From: Nemertoderma westbladi
Lineage: Eukaryota; Xenacoelomorpha; Nemertodermatida; Nemertodermatidae
DNA: 64,000 nt
Direction of reading: 5' to 3'
NCBI GenBank assembly: GCA_032718475.1
Contig: JAUCBJ010006792.1
Coordinates: forward strand, 1 to 64,000
The position numbers and the translations under genes were made by a program. Each line of letters opens with the position of its first letter. The stretch's first letter is position 1. The notes under the pieces were generated by a model. The model was not told the DNA's origin. It was given only the letters and a program-made list of their open reading frames with translations, and did no database searches. This document shows, one piece after another, positions 11,809 through 22,200 of this stretch.

Positions 11809-12960
11809 ACAATCTGAGCAGGCTTACACGCCTTCTGCTCAATATTAGCCTACAAATAAATAAAACTGACAGAAATAGGCGTAAGTAAAATCCCAATAAA
11901 AACCAGGCGTCCCCGATTAATTATTAAGACCTACTGGTATATAATTATCAAAATCGAATAATACTGCTGTACCTGTACTGCTGTAGGTACCGGTCCGGGT
12001 GGTTAGGTGGTCAGGCCTACTGGGTACCGGTTGCCCGTACTTCAGCTTTATTGCCTACTGCAATACAGAAGCTATATCTGTTATTGTTCGCGCTTTCAGA
12101 CCTTTAGCAGTTTAACCTGCCAAATTGGGATGTCTTTTAGATGATAGATCGTCTTTAGCCTATGACAAGTATTTGATACACTACATTAGCTGAAGCCAGT
12201 CTATGCGCGATCATTCACCCGCTGGATATACCCGGGAGACTGGATTCAGAAGCCTAACCGTATTGCGGGGTAGGCCTACTGTATTATTCGACTGGTCGCA
12301 ATATATATAATCTCTGACAAATATTATTCACTTTCGGGAAATATTAACAGTTCCTTTAGGACGTGGCGCTTTAAATATATAAACAGAGTTATGACTTAAA
12401 CTAGACACAACGGGATGGCTATAGATTCACGTATATGGCGCATTCTTTAGGAGATGCTTCGTTATCAATCACAGTCATACACAATACTGCACAATGCTGC
12501 ACACTAATCTGCCGACCTTCACTAATTTTAGTCACATATAAGGAGAACAACAGACAATACGTGTAGGGCCTATAAAATAGCATTAGATTCACTTCAAACC
12601 ACTTAATGTAAGTCGCAATCGTTATATGTATCCGGTCTCTCTAACCTTTAGTATATCAAGAAGATTGGGGTGTCTGATTGTTTATCAGTATTCCAAATAT
12701 AATATTTCATCAACAAATATAATGAATAACCGACAGCAAAAGCAGTAATGTTAAGGTATGAATTATTATGAGTGACTGAGTGAGATATGATCAGTTATGA
12801 TTAGATAACGGATATACGTTCTACAATTAAGCCTACTAATGTTGAACTAAAGACTGAAACACGGAGGTTCCACGCCGGTGTTGTAGGCTGTGGACAAAAA
12901 TCACATACACTGACTCACTTCACTAGTTTCTATATACAATCTCCAACACAGAGGCAAAAA

Positions 12961-12973
12961 GCGCTCTGATTGG
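12961..12973 (-). promoter_or_regulatory. CCAAT box in the LTR (copy B)
   Basis: On the minus strand this reads CCAATCAGAGCGC, and copy C has CCAATCAGAGCG at 27629. A TATA-like TGTATATAG follows within about 50 nt in copy B. Conservation amid diverged sequence suggests the LTR promoter, but the transcription start is not known. Confidence 0.45.
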
Positions 12974-13328
12974 TCGACCGAACAAAGAGAGAACAAAGAA
13001 CAAAGAGATGTTCTACGTGGCAATATCAGCTGTTAGCCGTCATCATGGTATCTATACTGTTTCAAGAGGATCCGGCGTATTGCGTCATAGAATTGCTAAT
13101 CATGTCCGCTAAAGTACACATACAGAAGAAATGGCTTTTATGTCCTCTAAAACAACAGTACAGTAAGGACACGGCCTTTTATGCCTGTTAAACCAACTAC
13201 AGAGTACTTTACGGGGAAAATAACCGGCTAATTACGCAAAAGCCTTTACACCGCTCCCAGAAAATGGGATTTAAGTCTATAAAATATAACAAATTACAGT
13301 TTCTAAAATATAAAAATACTCTAAACAG

Positions 13329-16300
13329 TTAGTCTTTCTTACGCGGACGGCGTTTACGCAGTTTTTTGAGGTTAACAAGAGTCCTTTTCTCTTTGGGGCA
13401 AGCCACTTTACTAGGAGGGCTGTAACTCCTGGGTGAAGGGTGCAATACAATTGCATCAGAAGGTTTAGGATTACGATCGGTGTATCCGCCGGTCGAGGTA
13501 CCTGGTTGATCGATATCAACTTCAGTGGAGCGAGGTCTAACGGCCTTTAGGGCGCGTCTTAGGACAGCAGCTCCTACGGGTCCTTGACGGGTCGTCTGGA
13601 CAATGGCGGTAGGCGGACCGTGAGTGGTAAGAAACTTCCTTGGTTTAATGGTTCTTTCCAGCTCGCGTTCTCGGGCTCGATATTCGTAGGGCCGTCGAGA
13701 TACTTCCTGTAACTCAGGGTGCGAGTTGATAAATAAATCGCCATACTCAGGGTCTTGACGGATGAAATTGATCAAATGATATGAAGTAATATCGTTAGGA
13801 TTGACGTTCCTAAGATATTTTCGAACAAATTTGGTGGAAATACACTCACCAACACGCTTCATTAGTTCGTAACTCGGTGTGCATGTTTTTTGTTCCACAG
13901 ACGCGAATAAATAAGGATGGAATGTGTAAACTCCCTCGTAAGAGCGTCCAGGGTAGTAGCGATGGCGGGCCTCACAATGTAAATCCGCATTCGCTTCCCA
14001 GGCTCGGATGTAGCGCAGGGTAATCATCTCATCTACGCTTTCTAAATCGCGGTTAAAGGGGCAATTATAACTGGCATGTCTTTTAAGTTGACAGTGGTGA
14101 CATTGGGTCATAAATTGGGGGCAGACTGCAAAAATATGCGAGTTATTAAGTCTGCAATACGCACAATAGATCTCCATCATCGGCTGTTCGTGGAAATAGG
14201 AGCAGGGTACGTCTGAGTCCATGGGTGTGAAATGGTCTCTCGATGCGCATAATCGACAACGTTTTCGAGAAACATAGTTGGCGTGTCGATAATCGTATGC
14301 GGTGAGACATTGTGGACCTTGATACCACTCCAAGACGTAATCGTTATCGCTGCTCCGGGGCGCTGTAGGCTGGATCGCGTCAGACTCTAAGCAGATTGGT
14401 TCGTCTTCCAATTGCATAGCTGAGGTAGGTGCGGCTGTCTCTGTAAGCGGACCCACTGTCTGAACTTCCACGACAGAATAACCCGTGGGTATTCGGGGTC
14501 TTTGTATAACAGATGAATGTAAGTTCTGTATACAAACGTCCTGAAAGAGAGCAAATCTCGCGCTGTTTAGCTTCTCCGCAGTTGAGTCTCTTAGGCTGAG
14601 TTTGGTCAGAGCGCGGTCCTTGAACTGACTATCAACGTTACGGAACGGAGTCAGAAAGCGCCTGAAACATTCGAAGCGGATGAATTTATTATGTTCATCT
14701 AACTTGGCGAGTTTGGTTCCAAGTATTAAGGGATGGGCGCGTATGGTACGACTGCACACATCGGCTAGCCAACCGGCAAGTGCTGCGTTTTCAAAGATCG
14801 TGTATATAGCTAAGGAGGGACGAAGTGGAACACTCATAAAGCTATACACGGCGCCAGGTGCGGTCAATGGTCCATCAAAGTATAAACGAGAATAATGATC
14901 TCCATATACTTGTTGGTAATTTATAGGATTTCCAACCTTGAAATTCCATCCGTATTCTTGAAAGGCAAGATGTCCGATGGAGGTTCGTTGTACTTTGGTA
15001 ATGCCGCTGGGTGTATTGGCATACATAGTGCGGAAGAAACCTCGGCCTTCTGCCCAGGGAGCAATCAGCTGAGTATCCACGAAAGGGTATGGGATGTTCT
15101 CCATATTCCGAAAGTCGTTTTGTAGATCGCCATAAACAGCTGAGCCGATTTTAAGGATTCTTTCGTTAAACAACATCTCGAGCACGGGTTGGGGTAACAT
15201 CGATCCATTGATACCCATGGCCAGTTTGCGCTCGGTGTCGGCGACGTAACGCTGCACGAGCTCGAATTGTCCATGTCGGAGTCTCTTTTGTGTCTCAGTA
15301 AGAGTTTCAAAAGAATAATCAATCACATCGGAACACGCTCGAGTAAATACGTGGGTAGAACCAGCGAGTCCTCGCATGTGTATCATCCGCGTAGTTCCCA
15401 GTTCTCCAACCGGAACGCTACCTTCGTTGTCATAGGTGACAACTCCATACATCTCGATAACGTTAAGAGTCTCATTCCACTCTTTAGTGGCGTTTTCGAG
15501 AGTCATTCCCACAGGATGCCATAAGGTAGCGCATTCGCTAGCATTAGGTAGGTCTCTATACTTTAAATATTGTGTGGTATATGTTTCCACATCTCCATAT
15601 CGTTGTATTCTTTCCTCCGCGAATAACACGTCAAGATTCCAGTGTACTAAACGAGTTTTGATGAATCCATCAAGATTATACGGAGGTATTGTTTCTTTCT
15701 CTATTCTGGAAACATTGTATGGTTTTCGAAATGAGTTTATTTTAACCAATTGATCCAGATGTTTATGCAGTTGTTCGAGTTCAACAAGATCGAGAGGATT
15801 TATGAGTGGCAGAAACCTCAGACTATGTGTAGGATCTTCCGGTTTTACCATGTAATATTGTGTTAGGTTAACGTAATAAGGGTGATCTTTGATCCCATAA
15901 AACGAGTCCGGTAAAGGTCTAGCGCGTATGTTTACATCGTGTACCATGCGACAGACAAGATCCGCTCTATTGTCCGGAGGTTCAACGAGTATACCATCTA
16001 CACGAGCGGCTTCGATGGGTGGACGTTGCAACATAGGAGCGTCAGCGATAAGCTCTCTAGATCTTAGGTTGATATCAACCGGTTGGGGTTGTATCGTCGC
16101 AAAGAGTTTGTCTCCAAAATGGGGAACCATCGAGGGATGAAGGATGGTTTTAGAGTAGAGATCCGTCATAAGGATTTGAGCTTTGGGTTGAGCTAAAGCT
16201 GCTTCTTCTCTCTCATCTAGTTTTATATGTCTCTCCTCGAGCTGATTTTCCTCCGCTTGTTGTTGTAGACGCTCATCTAGGAACTCTTGTAAAGAGTAGG

Positions 16301-17582
16301 TTCGTCCACGTTCGATGTCCTCTTCGAGATTTTGTATTTCTCTATCGAACTGGGGTAAAGCTAATTCCTTCACCGCTTGGACTTGTTGTTGCAATTTACG
16401 TTTCTCCAAACAATCGTAAGTTCCCTTTCCGATTTTCTGCCGAATAGCGTCTGACGCGTTTCGTACGACGCTCTCTTTGACTTCCGTAACGGGTTGTATC
16501 GAGGTGAAGCCGGGACGGTTGTGTGGGTTAAACGGCGATATTAGATGACCGCGTCCCAATCCAGCTAGGTAGGGTTGGCGAATATCTAGCGAGCCTACTA
16601 CCGGAGTGCCACCGATCAACTGTTCAGGTAACACTAGATCTTTGAACAGTGAATACAGTTCGGGAGGATCCGTGATACTATTAGGATCAAGAGTCTGAGG
16701 TCTAACTGAGGAATGAGGAGGTATGACCGAGTATTCCGGAACTCTGATCATTGGTTTGTTCAAGGATCGTTTGAGTCGAGCAACCGTAGGGGATACGTCG
16801 AACAGGTTTCGCTCGAAACTCCCATAAGTATATCGTGTAAAACTGTGTTTAGCGCAACGTCTCCGCGGATGTTTATGTCTTTCTGTTTGCTGATTGGGTC
16901 TAGGGCATTCGTCGCAGTAATACCAAAGACGCACGTCCTGCAGGGGAAACGCGGGTGATCGATCTCCAGTTTTACAATATTCCTCCATCTGTTCGAAGCT
17001 ATCTGGGACAACAGGTAGCGGTCGATCGGCGGTAAGATACATCATAGTAAAATAGAGTCGTTTGAGTTCTATCATAGGATCATGATGTATACCTTGGGGA
17101 TATCGAGTTTCGAGATTTTGTTGACTGGCAATATTGAGATATGTCTCTCTCAGGAATTCCAGATAATCGTTGAAGTCGCTGCGTTTATCCGGCTCTTCAA
17201 CGTCTTCCCTTTCGAGTTTGTTTCGAATAGAGTTCTCGTGTTCTATTCTCGGTTTATCGTTCCGACTCCGCTGGGTATGATATTTAAATAAAACCATTTC
17301 CCTTTCGGTATCTACATCGTCCGTATCGTGTAAATCGATAGGATGGCCGGTAGTTAAGAAGTCCATATACGTACCATTACGATGCGTATAGCGAGCGGTG
17401 AACTTTCTATAATCCAATTCACGCGTAAGTTGCTCCTGGGACATTGGCGGTTCGATATAACGACCATCATCCTCCGTAGTAGTTGGGCCAGCGTCGCCGC
17501 GTATCAAGCTATCGACAAACGCTTGTAAAGGTAGAGTATATCGCTCCCTAATACCGAGATCATCTTCTATCAACTCAGTCAT
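13329..17582 (-). CDS. ORF3: 1417-aa zinc-knuckle protein downstream of pol
   Basis: I do not recognise this as a named family. The intact ORF lies between pol plus spacer and the 3' LTR, where some BEL/Pao elements carry an env-like gene. No signal peptide or clear membrane span is visible, so it does not look like an envelope. It has a possible N-terminal Cys/His cluster (C223, C226, H236, H238, C243), a Glu/Gln-rich likely coiled coil (about 390-465), and three zinc-knuckle-like motifs: C1109-C1112-H1117-C1127, C1140-C1143-H1149-C1154 and the canonical CX2CX4HX4C at C1161-C1164-H1169-C1174. The tail is Pro/Ser-rich and ends strongly basic (KKLRKRRPRKKD). Zinc knuckles and the basic tail suggest nucleic-acid binding (inference). 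The start is the ATG at 17582, since MTEL is shared with copy A and the upstream ATG there is not. The stop lies 79 nt before the LTR. Confidence 0.85.
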   Translation of the reverse strand: MTELIEDDLGIRERYTLPLQAFVDSLIRGDAGPTTTEDDGRYIEPPMSQEQLTRELDYRKFTARYTHRNGTYMDFLTTGHPIDLHDTDDVDTEREMVLFKYHTQRSRNDKPRIEHENSIRNKLEREDVEEPDKRSDFNDYLEFLRETYLNIASQQNLETRYPQGIHHDPMIELKRLYFTMMYLTADRPLPVVPDSFEQMEEYCKTGDRSPAFPLQDVRLWYYCDECPRPNQQTERHKHPRRRCAKHSFTRYTYGSFERNLFDVSPTVARLKRSLNKPMIRVPEYSVIPPHSSVRPQTLDPNSITDPPELYSLFKDLVLPEQLIGGTPVVGSLDIRQPYLAGLGRGHLISPFNPHNRPGFTSIQPVTEVKESVVRNASDAIRQKIGKGTYDCLEKRKLQQQVQAVKELALPQFDREIQNLEEDIERGRTYSLQEFLDERLQQQAEENQLEERHIKLDEREEAALAQPKAQILMTDLYSKTILHPSMVPHFGDKLFATIQPQPVDINLRSRELIADAPMLQRPPIEAARVDGILVEPPDNRADLVCRMVHDVNIRARPLPDSFYGIKDHPYYVNLTQYYMVKPEDPTHSLRFLPLINPLDLVELEQLHKHLDQLVKINSFRKPYNVSRIEKETIPPYNLDGFIKTRLVHWNLDVLFAEERIQRYGDVETYTTQYLKYRDLPNASECATLWHPVGMTLENATKEWNETLNVIEMYGVVTYDNEGSVPVGELGTTRMIHMRGLAGSTHVFTRACSDVIDYSFETLTETQKRLRHGQFELVQRYVADTERKLAMGINGSMLPQPVLEMLFNERILKIGSAVYGDLQNDFRNMENIPYPFVDTQLIAPWAEGRGFFRTMYANTPSGITKVQRTSIGHLAFQEYGWNFKVGNPINYQQVYGDHYSRLYFDGPLTAPGAVYSFMSVPLRPSLAIYTIFENAALAGWLADVCSRTIRAHPLILGTKLAKLDEHNKFIRFECFRRFLTPFRNVDSQFKDRALTKLSLRDSTAEKLNSARFALFQDVCIQNLHSSVIQRPRIPTGYSVVEVQTVGPLTETAAPTSAMQLEDEPICLESDAIQPTAPRSSDNDYVLEWYQGPQCLTAYDYRHANYVSRKRCRLCASRDHFTPMDSDVPCSYFHEQPMMEIYCAYCRLNNSHIFAVCPQFMTQCHHCQLKRHASYNCPFNRDLESVDEMITLRYIRAWEANADLHCEARHRYYPGRSYEGVYTFHPYLFASVEQKTCTPSYELMKRVGECISTKFVRKYLRNVNPNDITSYHLINFIRQDPEYGDLFINSHPELQEVSRRPYEYRARERELERTIKPRKFLTTHGPPTAIVQTTRQGPVGAAVLRRALKAVRPRSTEVDIDQPGTSTGGYTDRNPKPSDAIVLHPSPRSYSPPSKVACPKEKRTLVNLKKLRKRRPRKKD

Positions 17583-19212
17583 ATCTGCTATGAGTTTATC
17601 AATATTATAATGAGTTTATATATTAGGCTAGCGGGCGTCGCTGCTTACCCCTCTTTTGCCCCCGGACAGTGCAAGATCCTCAGCGCCGATGTAACGTCGT
17701 CGCTGTGCTTTCGCCAACGATGTAGCTACACAACGACAACGATAACCGGCACAAGTCACTCCACTGTCCGTCCCAAAGGCTTAGATGTACTTCAGGTTCT
17801 TTCTGGAGAGTTAGGGTTACTTTCACAATTGCGACTAGCTACTGTAAACACACTTTAGCAGTAACATTCACCTATGAACGCACAAATTCAACACAACTGC
17901 CATAAACTGTACACATTCGGGCCATTTGTCCGTTAGTCAGTACCTTCCAGAATGTCACTGTATTTATTATGTATCCTTGGATACTAGCAGTGCGCTGTTT
18001 ATTCCCTATGCTATTCAATGGGGCAAGCTTTCTATTGTTCTTTTAACTCACTTCTAATTCTAGCGTGGTTGTTGCCATGGTGACATTATGGAAAGCTAGC
18101 GGTAGAATTAGGGTAATTCTCATGCATACAGATCTGGGATGCTATTTAATAGTAATTCTTTAATTGTCAATATCCTCTCTATATATGATTTTATAAATTT
18201 TATCGGCTATTGACTATATATTGGAGATTCTCGCACACCAATACACTTAATAGAGTGAATCTCCGCTCCCATGATCTATTAATTAATGGAATTTTGGGAA
18301 TGTTATAAATTGTACAAAATGACAATTTATTAAATTCATTGAAATATATGAATTTAAATTTATTCCCGTAAATTTTATTATTTAATGTTAAATAGACGTA
18401 ATTTTATTCCAGAACGTGTCTGGGGACTGGGATCCTAGATTCTAGGAATTTTGTCTTTTTAAGAGTATCGGTAAGTGCTACGATATCTTAATCGACTAGA
18501 ATTTTAAAGGATCTAAAATTTGACAGATTTTGTAAATATTAATAGTTAATATTTAGGATGAGCACCAGTTTATTCCAGAACTTGTCTGGGGACGTTAACC
18601 ACTGATTCTAGAATTTTGTCTTTCAAGTATATCGGTGGGTGCCGCGATATCTTAATCGACTAGAATTGCAGATGGTCAAAGGGTTTAACAAATTTATTTT
18701 GCGTTATACGCTACTGTTAAAGGGACATCACGCTACTATATGTATTATTTAATATACGGTATGAGAGCAATATCGCACGAAGCAATGTCAGTGTGAAGAG
18801 GCAAGTCGTTTCCAAGGTCTACCCAGAGCTTGGTTTAGCCGAGACACGAGGATCTGAACTTTGCATTCCTAATACTCTGCCTACCAATAATACTTGAATA
18901 TAGTAGTGGCTTTATTGTACTTTAATAAGTATGGACATTTCATCTTACTGTAGTTACGTATTCGTAATGTAATACGGGCAGCAAGGAAAGATAAAAAGAA
19001 TTGTTTCTCGCCGTCGCACTAAATATATAATATAAGTAATTACGTAATAAACGCGAATATATTGCACTAATCTACTAAATAATCGCTAAAATAACATGCT
19101 ACTAAATAAAATTAAATAAAACGATTATAATAAAATTACATAATAATACATACATAAATATAAAATAATAAGAATATAAAATAATATGGTCACACACCCA
19201 CTCCATATGCTA
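17583..19212 (-). other. Pol-ORF3 spacer of copy B
   Basis: This is the counterpart of 2689-4339, collinear along its length and mostly near-identical, including the internal duplication (GATTAAGATATCG near 18660 and 18490). It has no ORF of note. Its strong conservation between copies fits either recent amplification or a functional role. Confidence 0.75.
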
Positions 19213-20862
19213 CTAAGCTGGGGAGTCCCTAGATGTTTGTTGGATTAGGGAGGTGGTCGTGGGAAGAGTATCTTGCCTCCCATAGTTTCCGGAGAGTTCT
19301 CTGTCTCTTTCCAGTAAACATAAGCGACCAACTGGGCGATAGAGCTTCTGCGTCTCGAAGACAATTCCCGGTTTCTTGAAGTTACGTCGCATGACGACGA
19401 GTTCTACCGATCGCACCAAACCGTCATCCGAGATGTGAGTCTCGATGATACGACCTGTCTGCCACCGCTTACGTGGAAGTTCTACATCCACAATAAGAAC
19501 CATGTCTCCAGCGCTGACGTTTTCTTGCTGCGCAAACCACTTAGTTCGAAGTTGTAGCGTGGGCAGATAATGTTTTTCGAAATGGTCAGCGAAACGACGG
19601 GATAACAACTGCATGAGTTGCCAAGTTTGCCGGCAGTATTCGTCTCCGTCTGTGATTTCCGATTGTGGGAGCATGGCTACAGGTTTCTTTAGTAGGAAAT
19701 GCGCGGGTGTTAGCGCTTCCAGGGAATCGGGACTCGATGAGACTGGCATAAGTGGTCTCTCGTTGAGATAGGCGGCGATTTCCTCCATTAACGTCCGCAA
19801 AAGTTCATTGGTGAGATACGCGCGGCAAGGCACTATAAAGTGAAATGCTGTCTTCACACTTCTTATTAATCTCTCCCAACTTCCTCCCCACCAAGGGGCG
19901 TCGGCGGCGTTGAAGGTCCAGCTAGACGCTGTTACTCGTAGCTGATCGTCCACCTGTCTTTGGTTCCAATCTTTGACGTAAGCTTTGATTTCATTGTTGG
20001 CACCAATGAAGTTTGTTCCCTTATCAGATCTCATCGTGTTACTAGTGCCAAAGCGAGCGATCTGTCGTCGTAAGCTTAATAGAAAGCTGTTGGTAGATAA
20101 ATCGTTCACCATGTCGAGATGGATAGCTCTACAAGTCATACAAACAAAGATGACACACCATCTCTTGACTATAGTCCTAGCACGATATACTTCAATAGGG
20201 CCAAATAAATCCACACCGGTAGTAGTAAAGGGTGGTTCATAGAAGCTTACTCGTTCCCTAGGTAATTCTGCCTCTCGCTGTGTTAAAGGCCTACTGAATG
20301 CTTTCCTACAGGGTATGCAGTTCCTAAGAACTTGGTTCAGAGCTCTACGGGGTTTATAAAAATAATAGCGAGTTCGAATTTCGCTAAGAACTCATTCCCT
20401 ACCAGCATGATAAAGTTTGCTGTGAACGTCTACAATCATCTTGACTTGTATTTCAAGATTTCTAATGAGTATGGGAAACTTAGTGTCAAAGGATAGTGGA
20501 GCATTCGTTAATCTTCCTCCAACACGTATCAACCCATCTATCATTGTGCTAGAGAAACGATCCCTTAAGCGCATCTGTGGATTTCTCAACAACAGGAAAT
20601 ACTTATCGGAATCCTCATAGTATTGCAGGAGTCTCAGCATCTGCTTGTTGGTTTCTTCATGCTCCTGATAACTGATCTTCTCCTTCAGAAACCTGTCGGG
20701 TATCTTATATTTGGGAAGATCTTTAATAACATGGACCTGCACTGATGTTATTGGAGCGGTATCACCTTTGGCCTTCATCCTGGAGTATTGATGGTGAAAA
20801 CATCTCTTTAAATATGTAACGGCCTTACAGAGCCGATTCCAGGAACTGTAGTTGATAAACAA
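19213..20862 (-). pseudogene. pol: BEL/Pao Pol 3' part with one nonsense codon (copy B)
   Basis: It matches copy A pol from about codon 345 on: the end of the RNase H-integrase linker, the HHCC finger, the integrase core (GVDLFGP-like segment here MDLFGP, SDKGTNF, WWGGSWERL) and DUF5641. An in-frame TGA at 20394-20392 follows HAGRE inside the zinc finger where copy A has CGA. The frame is otherwise open to the stop at 19213. Similarity to copy A stops at about 20851, so protease, reverse transcriptase and RNase H are lost at that breakpoint. Confidence 0.9.
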
Positions 20863-22200
20863 CCGCGACCTCTATACTAACAGCAGAACTGTTGAACAGA
20901 CCAATACCCGTTAATATCCTTCTGCCAACCTAATAAGTTCTCGTCTAACCAATAAGACACAAAGACTGCTCTACTGTTAAGTAAAGGGGATCAGGAGCGT
21001 GCTATTACTAAATTGTAAGGGTTGCTAAATACAAAACCGCTACTTACCGTTAGATGGCGCTAATCTGCCGTCCACTAATATATTTTACTAATTTTACACT
21101 ACTCCTGCAAAATCGCTTGTTCCTTTCTCTACCGATCGCTCGATAGAGAGCTAACTGTTCGAATCTATGAGCCACGCGGGAATAACCAAAACAATAAACC
21201 CGAGTCGGCTCCCTAAGCTTACTTAAGACGAGTGCGAGAGGCCTTGCACTCAGAGTATTCTTACGCCTAATTTTATCACTATTAAAGCACGCTATTACCT
21301 ACGTCTTTCTAATCGCGAATACTGGAGGTTCCCTAACGTAATGTGTGAATGCGAGAATATTTAAAATATCAAAATGGTACAGTATCTGTTTCTACGTGGA
21401 TAATACCACTCCGGGTCTAAAACTGCCCGCGACTGGCTTTAGGCCAGCAAAATTACTAGCGTATCGTGCGTACCGAATAGTGCATTCTAGCTGATTGTCC
21501 GCTAATGCAAATAACCGCTCAGCGTGAATAGTTTACAGTACACTAATTATTACCTTAGCTACTCTCCGCTATGCTGCGTACTAATTCTTAATTTTTTACT
21601 AATTAATTACAGTCACAAATATTTAACAGCGTACTAATTACTAAGAGTTCCAGAATACGTAATTCTAATTTATCACGCAACAGGTTTCGCTAGTAATAGC
21701 CTAATTTGCCGTATTACTTTGACCTAATCAGTAACTAATTATTGTAACTAAGAAATAGAAATCAATCAAAGGAAAAGAGCGCCTATCTAAGCATTCGTAA
21801 TCTTAGGCACACTTCAATAACACACCAATCAGCGTTAGAAATCACAGTTTACAATTGTGCAATTCACTACTCGTACTCCACACTCAACGTTGTAATACGC
21901 GCAGGCCTCTCCCGGGTACATCTAGGATTCCTAACTAACCCAATTCCTGCCCCCTAATACTAAATAGAGACAAAACCTGGATCATCAGCCCCCTAATTTG
22001 CTGTACCGGCGATCGGTCTGCGTGCCGCAGTGCAAGTTACCCGCCCGCAACGGTGACCCTAGCCAGCGTTGCCCGCTTTGAATCCTCCGCTCTCTCCTAG
22101 TCGCCCAACCCCCCGATGCGCCCACCGCCCACTGGCACCTTAGCCCTCCATTACGCTAATAGCTACCGTAGCGGCGCATGCAAATCACAAAGTCTGACAG
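20863..22200. other. Stretch with no gene recognised
   Basis: No ORF of note and no match to the other repeats in the window. It is rich in CTAATT and TACTAATT words, and 21900-22160 is locally GC-rich and C-rich. It abuts the pol breakpoint at about 20851 and may be part of another LTR or leader, but I cannot show this. Confidence 0.4.

Larger units (their letters stand above)
9896..13250 (-). repeat. Full LTR plus leader of copy B
   Basis: On the minus strand it begins TGTAAAGGC at 13250, 79 nt after the ORF3 stop, and runs to the small ORF ATG at 9895. Copy C has a collinear version (27311-30818). The 3' LTR edge and primer-binding site cannot be placed, because no copy shows LTR followed by unrelated flank. 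The LTR could be up to about 3.3 kb, long for BEL/Pao. Since it lies between ORF3 and gag, it is probably one LTR shared by two head-to-tail elements. Smaller repeats inside it are listed separately. Confidence 0.75.

Noticed and set aside
15065-15322. Short plus- and minus-strand ORFs within 13329-17582 other than ORF3
   Set aside because: They are shadows of the 1417-codon frame, without homologues in copy A.
20863-22200. Attempt to read this stretch as the upstream part of copy B pol
   Set aside because: Translation shows no reverse transcriptase or protease motifs, and similarity to copy A ends sharply at about 20851.
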